From Bathynomus jamesi (taxonomy: Eukaryota; Arthropoda; Malacostraca; Isopoda; Cirolanidae), in contig JAJOZX010003210.1 in NCBI GenBank assembly GCA_023014485.1, positions 100,001-164,000 of the forward strand: a stretch of 64,000 nt of DNA, read 5' to 3'. Positions within the stretch are counted from its first letter, which is position 1. Each line of letters starts with the position of its first letter. This document shows, piece after piece, positions 8,719-20,056 of the stretch. The translations under genes were made by a program, and so were the position numbers. The notes under the pieces are model-generated. The model was not told the DNA's origin, did no database searches, and worked only from the letters and a program-made list of their open reading frames with translations.

Positions 8719-11700
8719 TCATTGGTATCCAAAGGGTACGGTATCATAGGTGCCAGGTAACTGGTAACGTTTCCTATAGGTGTTACGGCACACCATCGTA
8801 CCCCTAAGTTCCTTCACGCCTCCCAGCTTCTGCGCCCGAAAATTGTGGGTGCCTACAATTAGTTGGTGAGGTTCCAAACATACTAGATCCTTCAACGACT
8901 CAAAGTTAACAACCTCCCGATTCGCATGGTTGAGCGTAATACCCTTTGCCTTCACGATATATTTCATTTCATCCCCTACCCTGACCCGTACCCCATAAGT
9001 CTTAGGTCCTGTTGAGATAAAAGAGTCGGCGTATGCGTCGTCCCCATACTCATCCTTGATCTCATCAGTGAGCTCGCCGAGGAACTCCCCAATAGCGGGC
9101 ATGTAATCACCCTCCCTCTCTGTGAATATCACGCTATCTGTATCGGCATACAATACTCTCCGCCCAAGAGAATGCAATAGACCCCAAAGTTTTATACGGG
9201 CGTAGGCTGTTGTGAAGCTCGCCACAGGTATGTTTGTAACCCTTGAGGTATCTGTGGCAAATTCAGTGTTGTTGTACTTTATTACGTAAGTATTACCTAC
9301 ATTCACGATCTCCATGACCTCTTTATCGGGGGCATTGGCATAATCCCAGACATCGCTATAACTTTGTGCCAAATGAATGTTCCCTCTGCCGGTATTCTGC
9401 GCAAATTTTCCCCATAGACTGTTTAGACACAATTTTGCACTAAAGCGCTTGCCAGGATTCTTTACAATTTGGACACGATCAAGTTGTATACCTTCGCGGT
9501 CGCGGTAACGTTGAATATAGGCAGACTTTTCATCTTCGGTATCAACTCCTCGCGGATACCCTGATGCTTCAACCTTATCCTTCAAAAAGGCGTTTATATA
9601 TGGTGTGAAAAGGTTGGGGAGCTTCTGAAACCTCCACACCTCGTGTATCTTCAGTATTCTATAACCATGGCGTACGGCTAGGGCCAGCTCAGGACTTGTA
9701 TATACGCCTCTGATCTTACGCTGGTGGGGTATATGGTTACATTCGCCGTTATCCTCTTCCGCGCACTTCACGCACAGGGGAAACATGAGCTTGTCGTCGA
9801 TAACGACAGTAAATTGCGGGGGGAGGGAGGGAATTGCGTGGGGGGAGTACGTCTACGAAAGAGAGCCCAAAGTAATGATCATTCAAATTTTTTGAAAATT
9901 CATTGATGGATGGTAGGCTAGGCCCCACCAGTTTCTCAGGAGCGCCCACGGGGTACGGATTGCTCTTCATCACGTATGGGTATAAAGAACAGAAATCGTA
10001 GTAATGGAGCTTCACGCCCTCCGTAGGTGGGAAGTATAGTCTGAAAGGATTTGTACGTCCTCCAAACAAGCTATCACCACATTTGAGAGGATCCAGCACC
10101 ATTGAACGCTTGATCGTTTTTATTTCCTCACGGTATACATCGTCTGTCTCCATCCGTGCATCATATTCATGCTCCCACAAGACTTTGTGAGTGAACTGTG
10201 ATCCTATAAGTTGATCGCGGGTGCGGGTCGATGCAAGACAGTCGGCAGGAGACCTACCGTTGATATCTCCGACGATACCGCACTCAGGACGGGGGCATCC
10301 ATGCCACCAGCAACCGTTAAAGGAGTACACAGTCTTCACACCAGTGACACGGTTTTCACTTAACCCATCAACCCAAAAACACGTCCATTAATCTTAATGG
10401 GTACTTCACCGTGTTGCGGGCGTGCTTTATGTATACACCTGTTTGTTGCTGCAGGTGTATGAGCCAGTAAATAGCCTTGTGTCCGTAACTGCGGGGTTGT
10501 TTCGGTGAATAATGGCTAAGGTGTCTTTAGGCATGAAGTTATTCTTGAACACCGTAAAACATAATGATGCGATGGTGGTTGCGACTTGCAGTGGATCGCA
10601 TTTGAAACGGGCTATGTACATACTTCTAAAGGCCTGGAAACATACTCTAAGCACGCGCACATCATTCACGCAATAACGCTCACATTCATCAGCTATATAT
10701 AAGGGTTACTTTCATTAAAACTGTCGTAGTATCGATCAAGTCTTCACGTTCACCATGCAGTCAAAATAATGTTTGGGGGTGGTGGGCCTACGTAGTTTAA
10801 AGTCTCGCTGGTGAGGAAAGTGTATGGGAAGTATCCTTTGGAAACTTCAGCTGCTACTCCCATCACCTTGGGTAGCTTTGCTAATTTACAAGGTGTGAAT
10901 AATAAAGTATCTTTAAATTGTACATTGCCTCTTATCTGCATCTGTATTAATTTGTTGCCTCTTTTCAATGGATCACCTGTAAATATCTCAGAGGATTCGT
11001 GTTCAAGCAACTCCTTATAAAGGAACTGCGTGTCAAACTTTGCCCCGTTATGGGCGAGAATATACACAGTCATTTTTTTGAACTTGTCGGCTAACTTGAC
11101 AATATAGGACACAAATAGTTTCACAGGACTATCGCTGACATTCGTTTTAAAAACGTTTGTCCGTTTACCGCATTTGGGGCACTCGTCACATTCGATACCC
11201 ATACACTCATCACAGATGGTCTGGCTCACAAGTAAATGTGGAATTACCTCTTTGGTTTCAGCGTTCGTATATGTTTCTATATCTATATGCCTCCTGGCAT
11301 GTAGGACAGTGAATTACGTCGCACTTGTGCTTAAATTTTCCCCAATTATCCATTGTGTGAAACATACCACATTCACAGATTCTCATTTTCCTGCACGTAC
11401 CATTGATTTATGGAGATCAAAGCAGCTATTATTGAAAAATGTGCGTCTACACACATCACAGTCTCTCTTCTCAACTACACGGCTTTCACATTTGGTGCTT
11501 TTACACTGCTCACATACCATGTGACATTCTTTACAATGTCTCACTATATCATCCGCAAACTCGAGGCACCCCTTACACAAATCATGATGTCTCCCATATT
11601 TTCGACTTTTGTCATAACTCGCGTAAAGCCCCCTTATATTACGGATGGGGAGATACGTTGTTCCTGACAATCCTAAATAAGTAGGGGCCTTGTACGATCT

Positions 11701-12691
11701 CTCACACAGCTTTTAAAAACATACACAGTCCGGCGGCGATCATCCAAACCAAATATAACTATGCGCACACTCATTTCCTGTTCTACCTTTCTCAGCTCTT
11801 CAGGACCCATATTACAGTCAAATTCAAGTTCACAGTCTACAGCTAGTTTACGGGCACGCTCAACGATCGTAGGCAGCCAAATTTTTTTGAGTCCGTGTAT
11901 TTTGTACAGTAACATACGTGCTAAGAGTACTGCTATAAAGCCGCAACCACGATCGACGTTTATATTCCTTCGGTAAATAGTTGGAGAATTGAAGTTAAGA
12001 GTGTACGGTATGGCACTATGACCCGCAACACGGATACACGGTCAATATTTACCGTGAAGTTGTCCATATTGAAGGCTATACTACTTTGGACGGCTTGCAT
12101 TATACGCCCTAATATATATTCTACATCTTCTTCAGCAGCCAAACGTCTAAACGGTACTATCACCCAATAATCGTCTACATCACCGTCATCTGACCCGAAC
12201 CCAAAGGACAGACTCGTCCTGACCTCACGCTCGTCGCGATTCTGAAGAGCAAACTCTATAATACGCTGTACTACCCTGCGTATCCCGCGCTCAATTCCAT
12301 TGCTATACAGGGCTCTATGGTCGAACCCTGACTCTATACCGATTTCTAGTCAAGGCTGGGGTGGGGGCTGCGGATCGCATCAACTCGAACGTAATAACAT
12401 CCTCAACAGAACGGGGGCGGATGAATTAGTGGCTATATTAGGTGCTGCTGCTGGGGGCCCTGTTGCGTAGGAGGGTTGGGGATCTATATTGTAGACTTAA
12501 CAGAACGGGGGGCGGAATAAGGGGTATATTAGGTGCTGCTGCTGGGAGGTTGTTGCGTAAGAGGTTGAGGGTTGGGGGTCTGCTGCAACAGGTACGTATT
12601 TCGGTCGCTTTATACCTGATGTGGGGTTCTCATACCTCCGCTTTGGACGTGCAATCTGTATCGCTGGTGAGGGTTCAGGGGAGGAGATCAC
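8719..12691 (-). pseudogene. Family B DNA polymerase of Polinton type, broken
   Basis: The gene would copy the element's DNA. On the minus strand the following are seen in order: a proline-rich N-terminal segment (12691-12497), degraded segments to 11673, a Cys-rich zinc-finger-like block (11670-11383) and an exonuclease motif AHNGAKFDTQF near 11055. The next Cys-rich segment FNGCWWHGCPRPEC near 10300 is typical of Polinton polymerases. Polymerase motif A is YDFCSLYPYVM near 9990, motif B KLCLNSLWGKF near 9430, motif C YADTDS at 9133-9150, and TGPKTYG near 9000. Reading frames break near 9820, 10340-10430, 10670-10750, 11230-11380 and 11670-12490. A short local duplication (GGTGCTGCTGCTGGG) lies at 12438-12565. 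It cannot make a full polymerase. Palm residues are intact. Confidence 0.92.
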
Positions 12692-12829
12692 AACTACACT
12701 GTCATCGTCATCCGTAATGATAGGTTGCTCTACCTCATCGTCGGTTCTGTGGGAGAAGAAATATAAGGATCAGCACTCAAATTTGTAATATTTTGTAAAT
12801 GACCCACTTAGGAGTGTGACGTGTTAGAA

Positions 12830-13458
12830 ATGGACTCTGTAGAAAAATTCAGATTCACGAGCCCATCCACATGTATTATATCTGGACCTACAGGATGTGG
12901 TAAAACTGTGTTTATGCTTAAAATCATTAAAGAAAAGGGCGAGATGTTCTCGAAATTTGTGCATAAAGTTATATGGTGCTATTCGACGTATCAATCAGTG
13001 TTCAACGAGTACCAGATGATATTTTGTTCCACAAAGGTGTATATGACGTTAATTCGCTAAAGGGAACTGAACATACAATCATTGTAAGTGACGATCTCAT
13101 GTTGGAGATGGATAAAACGTTTGCCGAGACATTTACAGTATACTCCCACCATCTTAACATAAGCGTGTTCTTCATCAATCAGAATCTATTTTTCAAAAAT
13201 AGATACATGCGCGATGTGTCGTTAAATACGCAATATCTAGTCTTATTCGCGCAACGTAGAGATGTATCACAAATTGGGGTATTAGCCAATCAAATGTTCC
13301 CGAATCAGCGTAAGGAGTTTTTGGAAGTTTATAAAGAAGCTACAAGCACGCGTTACGGATATTTGCTTTGCGACCTTCATCCGCGAAACACGTTTAGAGT
13401 GCTTCTGCGAACGAATATATTTCCAAACGAGCCTGAAACGGTGTATATTCCAGAATGA
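12830..13458 (+). pseudogene. Packaging ATPase (FtsK/A32-like), one frameshift
   Basis: Walker A GPTGCGKT lies at about 12884-12907. After a frameshift near 13020, Walker B TIIVSDDLM follows at about 13080, then a C-terminal half with FFINQNLFF and LANQMFPNQRKEF, ending at 13458. In Polintons and related viruses this ATPase drives genome packaging into the capsid. The ATG at 12830 (MDSVEKF) is preferred; another in-frame ATG is at 12821. It is the first gene of the plus-strand block, about 140 bp from the divergent polymerase gene, so the two blocks probably share a promoter region. The single frameshift is the only visible lesion. Confidence 0.9.
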
Positions 13459-13462
13459 CAAA

Positions 13463-13768
13463 GAGACTAAAGAATACCATGAATTAATAAAAATCTATCA
13501 TCGACTGCCCCGGGCAATGCAGCAGATGTTTTATTAAATATCGACGCCGACTTTTTAAAATGCATCTGTGAAATCTGTCTTAACGTTATAAATTGCAATG
13601 TATCAATGAAAGCCCATCAGAAGGCTCGCCGCCTACGCCGCTACAAGAACATAATACGTACACTCGCTCGTAAAGTCAAACTGTAGCGAAGAAAAAACGA
13701 GTTATTGTGCAAACAGGAGGTCATTTCTCCCCATCTTATTTTCAGTTTTGGGCCCTTTACTGACTAGA
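13463..13768 (+). pseudogene. Small basic Polinton protein remnant
   Basis: Coding remnants in two or three frames. The central part has CICEICLNVINCNV followed by a basic stretch (KARRLRRYKNIIRTLARK) ending at a stop at 13683. After a frameshift, KKRVIVQTGGHFSP follows. I recall small Polinton proteins with an ECALNVLNGN-like motif, a basic helix and a QRGGF segment between the ATPase and integrase genes. That family memory is the basis of the call. The role is unknown, and the usual hydrophobic C-terminus is lost here. Confidence 0.5.
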
Positions 13769-13778
13769 TTAATATAAT

Positions 13779-14475
13779 GAAGAAAGTGGTAGTGATTCCC
13801 CACGAGGTGTACGCTTCACTGCAAAGAGACAACGGATCTAGATCCCCGTAAACAGACTTAAAGAAGGAAAGCGAATTGTTAGCCCTATTAAACAGTGAAA
13901 AACACCTGATGAGAAAAATCTTATACCAAAGCTCTGCAGAAATTTCTTCACGAGTACGAAAATTATAAGAGCCCTACGGAGATTCCTGTGGTTATTAGGC
14001 ACAGCACGGGGGACGATGGCGACATAGGACCTGTACCCGACGATACAGCTGATCAACCAAAAGATTAGCCACACAATATCGAACATGTATTAAAAAATAC
14101 CCTCCCACTTACATTGAGGAGTAAAGCTTAAGTCTTTAAATCTATTGAATGAGGATCCCGCCATACAATGGACCGATACAGGGGAGATCATTGTGGAAGG
14201 ATCAAAGGTACAGGGATCGAATATCGTAGACATTGTCCATGATCTGGTGAGAAAGTGGGATAGGCCATCACCATCAGGATGGAAGCATATTAAAACAAGA
14301 CTACAACAATAAATGTCCCTAAAACGTTGATAGGAAATCTGAACAGTTAAAAGACTTGGAACACGCAACGTCTGTGGCACAATTGAAGACGCCGTCACCC
14401 CTGCGGTAACACCTTTCAAGAGGAGAAAGAAGAGGTTAAACCAACCCTACCCACCTGCCTCTAAAATACGCAAAT
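13779..14475 (+). pseudogene. Broken Polinton gene upstream of integrase
   Basis: It starts MKKVVVIPHEVYASLQ and then shifts frame repeatedly. Fragments such as IRHSTGDDGDIGPVPDD, NIVDIVHDLVRKWDRPSPSG and GNSEQLKDLEHATSVAQLKT are readable in different frames up to the integrase start. In related elements a gene of unknown, possibly virion-associated, function occupies this slot. At least four frame changes make it a pseudogene. Confidence 0.5.
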
Positions 14476-15425
14476 GGCTAACGTATTAACTAAACGTTAT
14501 TATGACATTTCTGCCCCATCCTCTTACGGCGGCGTAGATAGACTGCACGTTTACGGAGTACGAAAAAAAGATGTTGAAAGATTTTTGAGGGAGCAGGACG
14601 CTTATACGCTTCATAAGCCTGTGAGAAAAAGGTTTAAAACAGCCAAGACAACGGCTTCCTCGATTGATTCTATTTGGCAAGCAGATTTAACAGACATGCA
14701 AAGATATTCTGTGTATAACGATGGTTACCGCTACATTCTATTCATAATAGACGTGTTCTCTAGATATCTGTGGCTAGTTCCTCTGAAAATAAATCACCTG
14801 AAACAGTTGCTAAAGCCACCAAAACGCTAATGTTAAAAGAAACAGGGTTCCTGGCTATTTTTGTACGGATATGGGGAAGGAGTTTATAGGCCGTGCTTTT
14901 CAGAATATGTTGACAGAGTTTAATATCAGCTATTACACAACCAATTCTATACATAAGGCTTCTTTAGCTGAAAGAGTTCAGCGCACCATAAAGGAACGCA
15001 TGCACCGTTATTTTACACATAAAAACACATACAGATTTCTAGACATTCTGGAACCATTGGCATCATCCTACAACCGCTCACACCATCGCACGATTGGGGC
15101 AACACCTAACGAAGTTTTAGAAAGAGGTACGCTCCCGAGAAGAGATGGACCACCACCACCACCACCACCACCACACTCTGTGCGCTTCAAAATCAATGAT
15201 TATGTAAGGCTGTCGCGTTCGGGGAATAAATTCGCAAAGGGTTTTTGAGCAAGGATGGACACGCGAGATTTTTAAAGTTAGGGCTGTGAGACCTAAAGGT
15301 GAGATAATGATGTATTACATTGAAGATTTGAATGGGAAGAAATCTCAGGAGGCTTTTACCGCGAGGAATTGCAGAAAGTTGCGTTTAATTTAGAAAAAAT
15401 GTGTTTAAAATTGAGAAAATTTTAG
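14474..15425 (+). pseudogene. Retroviral-type DDE integrase of the Polinton, one frameshift
   Basis: Part 1 (14474-14830) contains the first catalytic Asp in WQADLTDM and the second-strand motif YILFIIDVFSRYLW. After a frameshift near 14790-14830, the second Asp codon lies at 14868-14870 (TDMGKEF context) and the Glu in KASLAERVQRTIKE. A CCA microsatellite codes eight prolines at about 15150, and a C-terminal SH3/chromo-like tail breaks frame near 15245 and ends at 15425. This enzyme inserts Polinton DNA. All three catalytic acids are still encoded, but the frame breaks preclude a full protein. Confidence 0.9.
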
Positions 15426-15495
15426 GAAGCAAAGGTTCAGGAAGGAGAAAAATGTCCTGGTGAAATGGCTAGGGTACCCAGAAAGCTTCAACACC

Positions 15496-15505
15496 TATAT
15501 AAAAG
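15496..15505 (+). promoter_or_regulatory. TATA box candidate for the capsid gene
   Basis: TATATAAAAG sits 35-44 bases upstream of the ATG at 15540, in the gap between the broken integrase gene and the capsid gene. Position and sequence suit an RNA polymerase II core promoter with a very short leader. Inference from sequence only. Confidence 0.45.
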
Positions 15506-15539
15506 CTGATGCAATAATGAAGCTTAAATAGTATGCAAC

Positions 15540-16847
15540 ATGGCTCCTAACCATTTCTACGTCACACTCCCGTCCTCCTCGTCCCTGTCGGAACTGTCCT
15601 TTTTTGAGCTCCCGCCAACCCAAGTTTCTATTGAGCACAGTGACTTTATTACAATTAACCCTTTAAACACAATTAGTTCCCCGAGTGCACCTATAGAATT
15701 CGTGATACCCAGCTCAGGTCCTTACTTTTTTGATCCAAGCTGTGTGCACATGTACGCTAAGCTACGTATAGCCCATTCTGATGGAACGGCCTGCGATGAC
15801 AAATATGCTGTATACCCTGAAACAAACTTTCTGCACGCCATATTCAACCAGTGTGACGTATATTTAAATCAGACCAACATATCGGCAGGCACGGGGTACT
15901 ATCATCTACGAGCCTATTTGGAAAATGTCCTCAACTTTTCCAAAGAAGCGAAGGCTACCTTTTTAAGTGCGGAGGGATATTATCAAACTAAAGATGAAAA
16001 TAGTATAAAGGACAAATTTAAAAATTCTAAAAAGAAAATATACGAGTGTTTTGGACGGTTGCACACAGATTTCACTTTCCAGGAGAAGTTGCTTGTGAAC
16101 GGGGTGGATATGAAAATAAAGCTCACCCGCACGAGTCCTGAGATCTGCTTAAATCTGGATGCGAATCAAGAAGAGGGCGCAAAGTCCGTTGTGGTTCACA
16201 TTATGGACACATACCTCCGCGTACGGCGAGTGAAATTAAGTTCACCAAAACAACTAGAAATTGAGAAAAATTTACTAAACGCTACAGTGAAATATCCTAT
16301 TAACAGAGTGCAGATCAAACTATATACGGTTCCTGCAGGGTTGGCATCGAAGCAGATAGAAAACATTGCCCTGGGAAATCTTCCTAAAAGGATATTAATC
16401 GGCATGCAGGACCACGCTTCGGTGAATGGAAAATATAAAAAGAGTGCCTTTAAATTCGAGAATTTCGGACTTAAAAATATAACTCTATACGTTAATGGCA
16501 CTGCTTTGGGTGGAACAATGGGTACGGACTATTCATCAGACGCTGTGTTACCTCTTTGTGCCAGAGCCTATAGTAATCTGACCCATATTGCAGGTGATTG
16601 TGATGAGCTTGGTAATGGGGTAACGCAGGAAGAATTCATTGATCAATTTAACCTTTATCCGTTTGACATTACACCTGACTTATCTGCTAGCGTAAATACC
16701 CATTTAACACCACAGCAGAGCGGTAACATCTCAGTGCGGCTGGAATTCGCCAAGCCTATAGACGCTCCTATTAGTGTACTAGTATATCTCGAATCGCAAG
16801 CCCTAATAGAAGTAGATAGATTTAGAAGCGTTATCACTGACTTTTAA
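15540..16847 (+). CDS. Capsid-type (F54H12.2-like) protein, 435 aa, intact
   Basis: Full-length ORF from MAPNHFYVTLPSSS to ITDF-stop. The segments SSGPYFFDPSCVHMYAKLRI and AIFNQCDVYLNQTNI are what I recognise from the F54H12.2-like proteins of nematodes and arthropods, now understood as Polinton virion proteins. Its position between integrase and protease fits a jelly-roll capsid protein. I favour the major capsid protein, with a minor capsid role as the alternative. Beta-strand-rich, no membrane segment. The stop is one base before the protease ATG, so the two genes are probably co-transcribed. It is intact although the replication genes are broken. Confidence 0.82.
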   Translation: MAPNHFYVTLPSSSSLSELSFFELPPTQVSIEHSDFITINPLNTISSPSAPIEFVIPSSGPYFFDPSCVHMYAKLRIAHSDGTACDDKYAVYPETNFLHAIFNQCDVYLNQTNISAGTGYYHLRAYLENVLNFSKEAKATFLSAEGYYQTKDENSIKDKFKNSKKKIYECFGRLHTDFTFQEKLLVNGVDMKIKLTRTSPEICLNLDANQEEGAKSVVVHIMDTYLRVRRVKLSSPKQLEIEKNLLNATVKYPINRVQIKLYTVPAGLASKQIENIALGNLPKRILIGMQDHASVNGKYKKSAFKFENFGLKNITLYVNGTALGGTMGTDYSSDAVLPLCARAYSNLTHIAGDCDELGNGVTQEEFIDQFNLYPFDITPDLSASVNTHLTPQQSGNISVRLEFAKPIDAPISVLVYLESQALIEVDRFRSVITDF

Positions 16848-16848
16848 A

Positions 16849-17331
16849 ATGGATGCTAATACACTTCAGAAAGTAATGGAGCGAGTCACACGTTCCAAAT
16901 TTATCGGCGTGTTTGCGAAGAATGAAACATTGAGTTTGCCAAGTACGCGAGAATGCGGTAGTCTTATTGTGAACACAGACATCATCGGTAATGAAGGGAT
17001 TCACTGGATCGCGGTCTATTTTAAAAATAGACAGCGCCTGTACTATTTTGATTCACTCGGTACTCAACCCTGGAGTGACCCTATTATTGTAAAATTTCTC
17101 GCTCAGTTACATATTCCCGAAGTTGTATGGAACCCATTTCGTATGCAGGGATATTTTACTAATGTTTGCGGAATGTACTGTGTCTCATTTCTCATGCATA
17201 TGTCAAATGATAAAGAATTTATAAATTTTTTAAATTTATTTGACCCGTGTCACACTCACCGAAACGATGAAATGGTATGCAGACAGATAAAAAACCGTTT
17301 TCCAATTGTACGTACTCGTTGTATATTATAA
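16849..17331 (+). CDS. Adenain-like cysteine protease, 160 aa, intact
   Basis: Likely processes virion proteins. Catalytic-type residues appear in adenain order: His52 (GIHWIAVYF), Asp68 (YYFDSLGTQPW), Gln100 (RMQGYF) and Cys107 (NVCGMYC). The length suits the Polinton/adenovirus protease family (about 150-200 aa). The start is fixed by the one-base gap after the capsid stop. The gene ends the plus-strand block and is followed by AT-rich sequence with an AATAAA at 17380. No lesion is visible. Confidence 0.9.
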   Translation: MDANTLQKVMERVTRSKFIGVFAKNETLSLPSTRECGSLIVNTDIIGNEGIHWIAVYFKNRQRLYYFDSLGTQPWSDPIIVKFLAQLHIPEVVWNPFRMQGYFTNVCGMYCVSFLMHMSNDKEFINFLNLFDPCHTHRNDEMVCRQIKNRFPIVRTRCIL

Positions 17332-17435
17332 TGTTTTTGTTCGTATATATATTCGTTTATTGTACTGATTTCTTTCATTTAATAAATTTATGAAAATATA
17401 TTGCGTCTTCTTATCCCAAAAAGATCGAAAAACAC

Positions 17436-18348
17436 TTACATTATTTGACATTGTTGACTGATTAGTATATCATCCGTATTCCCTTCAAAAGATTGTATAA
17501 CTCGTGTCAAATCCTCATCGGACCTTAAAGGAAAACATATACAGAGTATACAGACAGACAGATCCCCATTATGTGAAGATATCTTTGGTTCGAGGAGTGA
17601 ACGCCATAAAAATTTCGATTTTAGCATAATGGGGAAATAACATTGATTGACATTTTTGACTAGTATCTATTTGACGAAATACTACAACTCTCCGTATATA
17701 TATAAAATCGAATTATGGACACTTACATTTCTATGGTAGTCCCTTGCGTCGGATTGTAAGGAGCGTCACTGCAAATATCTTCTACGGTTTGCGTCGAAAA
17801 TAGTTCGCCACAATCAGCAGCATTGAAAAGACTAATTGTGGTTAATGCTGCAGTATCACGTTCTTCATACAAGTCTGGGGAGACGTACAGGTCCATGGTG
17901 GAGGATGTGTGACACTGCTGACTGATCAGTATATCATCCGTATTCCCTTCAAAAGATTGTATAACTCGTGTCAAATCCTCATCGGACCTTAAAGGAAAAC
18001 ATATACAGAGTATACAGACAGACAGATCTCCATTATGTGAAGATATCTTTGGTTCGATTACCAATTTCGATTTTAGCATGATGGGGAAATAACATTGATT
18101 GACATTTTTGACTAGTATCTATTTGACGAGATACTACAACTCTCCGTATATATATAAAATCGAATTATGGACACTTACATTTCTATGGTAGTCCCTTGCG
18201 TCGGGTTGTAAGGAGCGTCACTGCAAATATCTTCTACGGCTTGCGTCGAAAATAGTTCGCCACAATCAACCGCATTGAAAAGACTAATTGTGGTTAATGC
18301 TGCAGTATCACGTTCTTCATACAAGTCTGGGGAGACGTACAGGTCCAT
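17436..18348 (-). CDS. Unrecognised, apparently spliced Polinton accessory gene with exon duplication
   Basis: The minus-strand ATG at 18348 (MDLYVSPDLYEERDT) opens a 170-base exon ending AT|GTAAGT (donor at 18178-18173). A second exon after TTTCCTTTAAG near 17990 encodes DEDLTRVIQSFEGNTDDIL. It runs on into another MDLYVSPDLYEERDT unit, again ending AT|GTAAGT at 17726. A third copy of the DEDL exon ends near a GTAAGT at about 17436-17442. The locus is thus a tandem duplication (unit about 450-465 bp) of a two-exon gene. I do not recognise the protein. It is acidic and short, with no membrane segment. Exon boundaries are inferred from splice-site consensus. Confidence 0.45.
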
Positions 18349-18405
18349 GGTTGATTATTCACTGATGCGAAAATAGCTACTGTTACTCCCAACTGAAAAT
18401 ATCCC

Positions 18406-18413
18406 CTTTTATA
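18406..18413 (-). promoter_or_regulatory. TATA box for the minus-strand accessory gene
   Basis: CATATAAAAGGGG on the minus strand lies about 60 bases upstream of the ATG at 18348. A TCAGT arthropod initiator-like motif follows closely and a second lies near the ATG. It supports real transcription of this locus. A degenerate third copy of the exon end (TATATAAAATCG...ACTTACATTTC) lies at about 18530-18580. Confidence 0.5.
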
Positions 18414-18579
18414 TGCACATTCGCCAAGCTCCGCCCAAAAGACCAGATGTCCGTCGTGATTGGCTGCCGATGTAGCTGGGTGGAGCTATGACGTGTACCA
18501 ATCCGCTATAACGAGACCGGACGAGTAACATATATATAAAATCGAATTATAGGCACTTACATTTCTATGGTAGTCCCTT

Positions 18580-18852
18580 ATATTATATCTTACAAATTAT
18601 TAGTATTGTTTGTTAACATAATTGTTAACTTATTTTATAATAAAGAAATTATATCCTAATTATATTTTAAAAAGAACATTCGGTTTCAACGTTAAGCTGT
18701 GGTCTAAGGCGGCGTGGCATGAATAAATACTAAAATAAAATTAAATGTTAAAAATCTTTATTCATACGTTATTAAAAGTTAAAAATCTTTATTAATAAAA
18801 CAGGATAGAAGCATATGAAAGTCAAGGTAAACTATAGTTGCAAATTAGGTTA
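18580..18852. other. AT-rich Polinton spacer, no gene seen
   Basis: AT-rich sequence with two copies of TTAAAAATCTTTATT (near 18750 and 18780). No coding potential or structured RNA is evident. Confidence 0.6.
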
Positions 18853-19174
18853 TACGATGTTTTTCGGACATACTACTGCCTCGGGTTAAATGATCCTGTT
18901 ATTTTAAATCACGTATTTGAAAGAGTTAATCATTATTGCTACATAGAAAAAATCGTGCATTACGATGTTTTTCGGATATACTACTGCCTCGGGTAAAATG
19001 GTCCTGTTATTTTAAATCACGTATTTGAAAGAGTTAATTATTATTGCTACATAGAAAAAATCGTGCATTACGATGTTTTTCGGATATACTACTGCCTCGG
19101 GTAAAATGGTCCTGTTATTTTAAATCACGTATTTGAAAGAGTTAATTATTATTATTGCTACATAGAAAATCGTG
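18853..19174. repeat. Three 108-bp tandem repeats
   Basis: Units start at 18853, 18961 and 19069 (TACGATGTTTTTCGGA...), an exact 108-bp period, with few differences between units. Each contains CTACTGCCTCGGGT and a TTTAAATCACGTATTTGAAAGAG segment. The repeat length and lack of spacers rule out a CRISPR array. No coding frame spans it. Confidence 0.9.
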
Positions 19175-19299
19175 CAGTTTTTTTCGATTATTATTTATTG
19201 AACAAAACTCTCGCTCTCTTTCTATATATATATATATATAATATATATATTATATATATGTATAGAAAGAGTGGTCTGGAAGGAAGTTTACCAATGATT

Positions 19300-19620
19300 A
19301 AATTCTCTTTGCGAGTGACCCGTTGCCCGCGTCGGGCTAACCTTTGGTTAGCTTCCGCCCGAATTGTTCATTCTGACGAAGGTCAAGCTTTTCACTCCAC
19401 CTTAGACCTACAGTTTAACGTGGATTCCGAACCACGACCCATCAGCAGCCCAGCGTCTTGACCACTAGGCCTCCTAGGGTACCCATTTATCTACCAACCA
19501 CTTTCTTTATTGTGTGGAACAGCTGGGCTTTGCTGCGCGCCGGCTGCCGTCGGGTCTCGAACCCTGGGCCGATGGATTCGTAGTCCGCGACGCTAACCAC
19601 TACACCACCGAGGCGGTATT
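19300..19620 (-). mobile_element. tRNA-derived SINE inserted in the Polinton
   Basis: On the minus strand, GCCTCGGTGGTGTAGTGG is an A-box-like tRNA start and GGTTCGAGACC a B box. A loop CTACGAA flanked by GGA/TCC resembles an Arg(ACG) anticodon arm. The body shares long stretches with the copy at 49153-49450, including the GACCTTCGTCAGAATGAACA tail. It splits the Polinton right flank, so it inserted after the Polinton. Confidence 0.85.
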
Positions 19621-19721
19621 TGTCATTACTTACTCGGACTATAGTGGATTTAATTATCCCAGAAGAGTTCCATGCACGGTCTGTGTGTAGCATATATATA
19701 TATATTGTGTGTACGTTTTTC

Positions 19722-19776
19722 CCTTGACCTTCGTCAGAATGAACAATTCGGGCTGAAGCTAACCAAAGGTTATCCA
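19722..19776 (+). repeat. SINE tail fragment, opposite orientation
   Basis: TTGACCTTCGTCAGAATGAA and the following TTCGGGCTGAAGCTAACC match the tail of the neighbouring SINE in reverse. It is bracketed by (TA)n runs at 19690-19705 and 19785-19828, with another at about 19893-19920. Confidence 0.75.
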
Positions 19777-19779
19777 AAG

Positions 19780-19830
<51 letters not shown>

Positions 19831-19889
19831 ATTTATTATTTCTACAATGAAACGGGGTCGGGCCGAAGAACGGGTGAGAGATCTCCCCC

Positions 19890-19924
<35 letters not shown>

Positions 19925-20056
19925 TATTTCTATATGACACCATACAAATTACGCGTAAATATTTTCATTGTAGAAGTAATAAGAATGATAAAATTAATAT
20001 CTGAAGTCAGTGGTGATTTCTGCTCGAATAGCTTGTAGAAGGATAATCCCTCGGCC

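Noticed and set aside
18853..19174. Possible CRISPR array
   Set aside because: Contiguous 108-bp tandem units without unique spacers, in an animal genome.
19300..19620. Functional tRNA gene
   Set aside because: Box A/B-like sequences exist but no acceptor stem; a long shared body with 49153-49450 shows a SINE.
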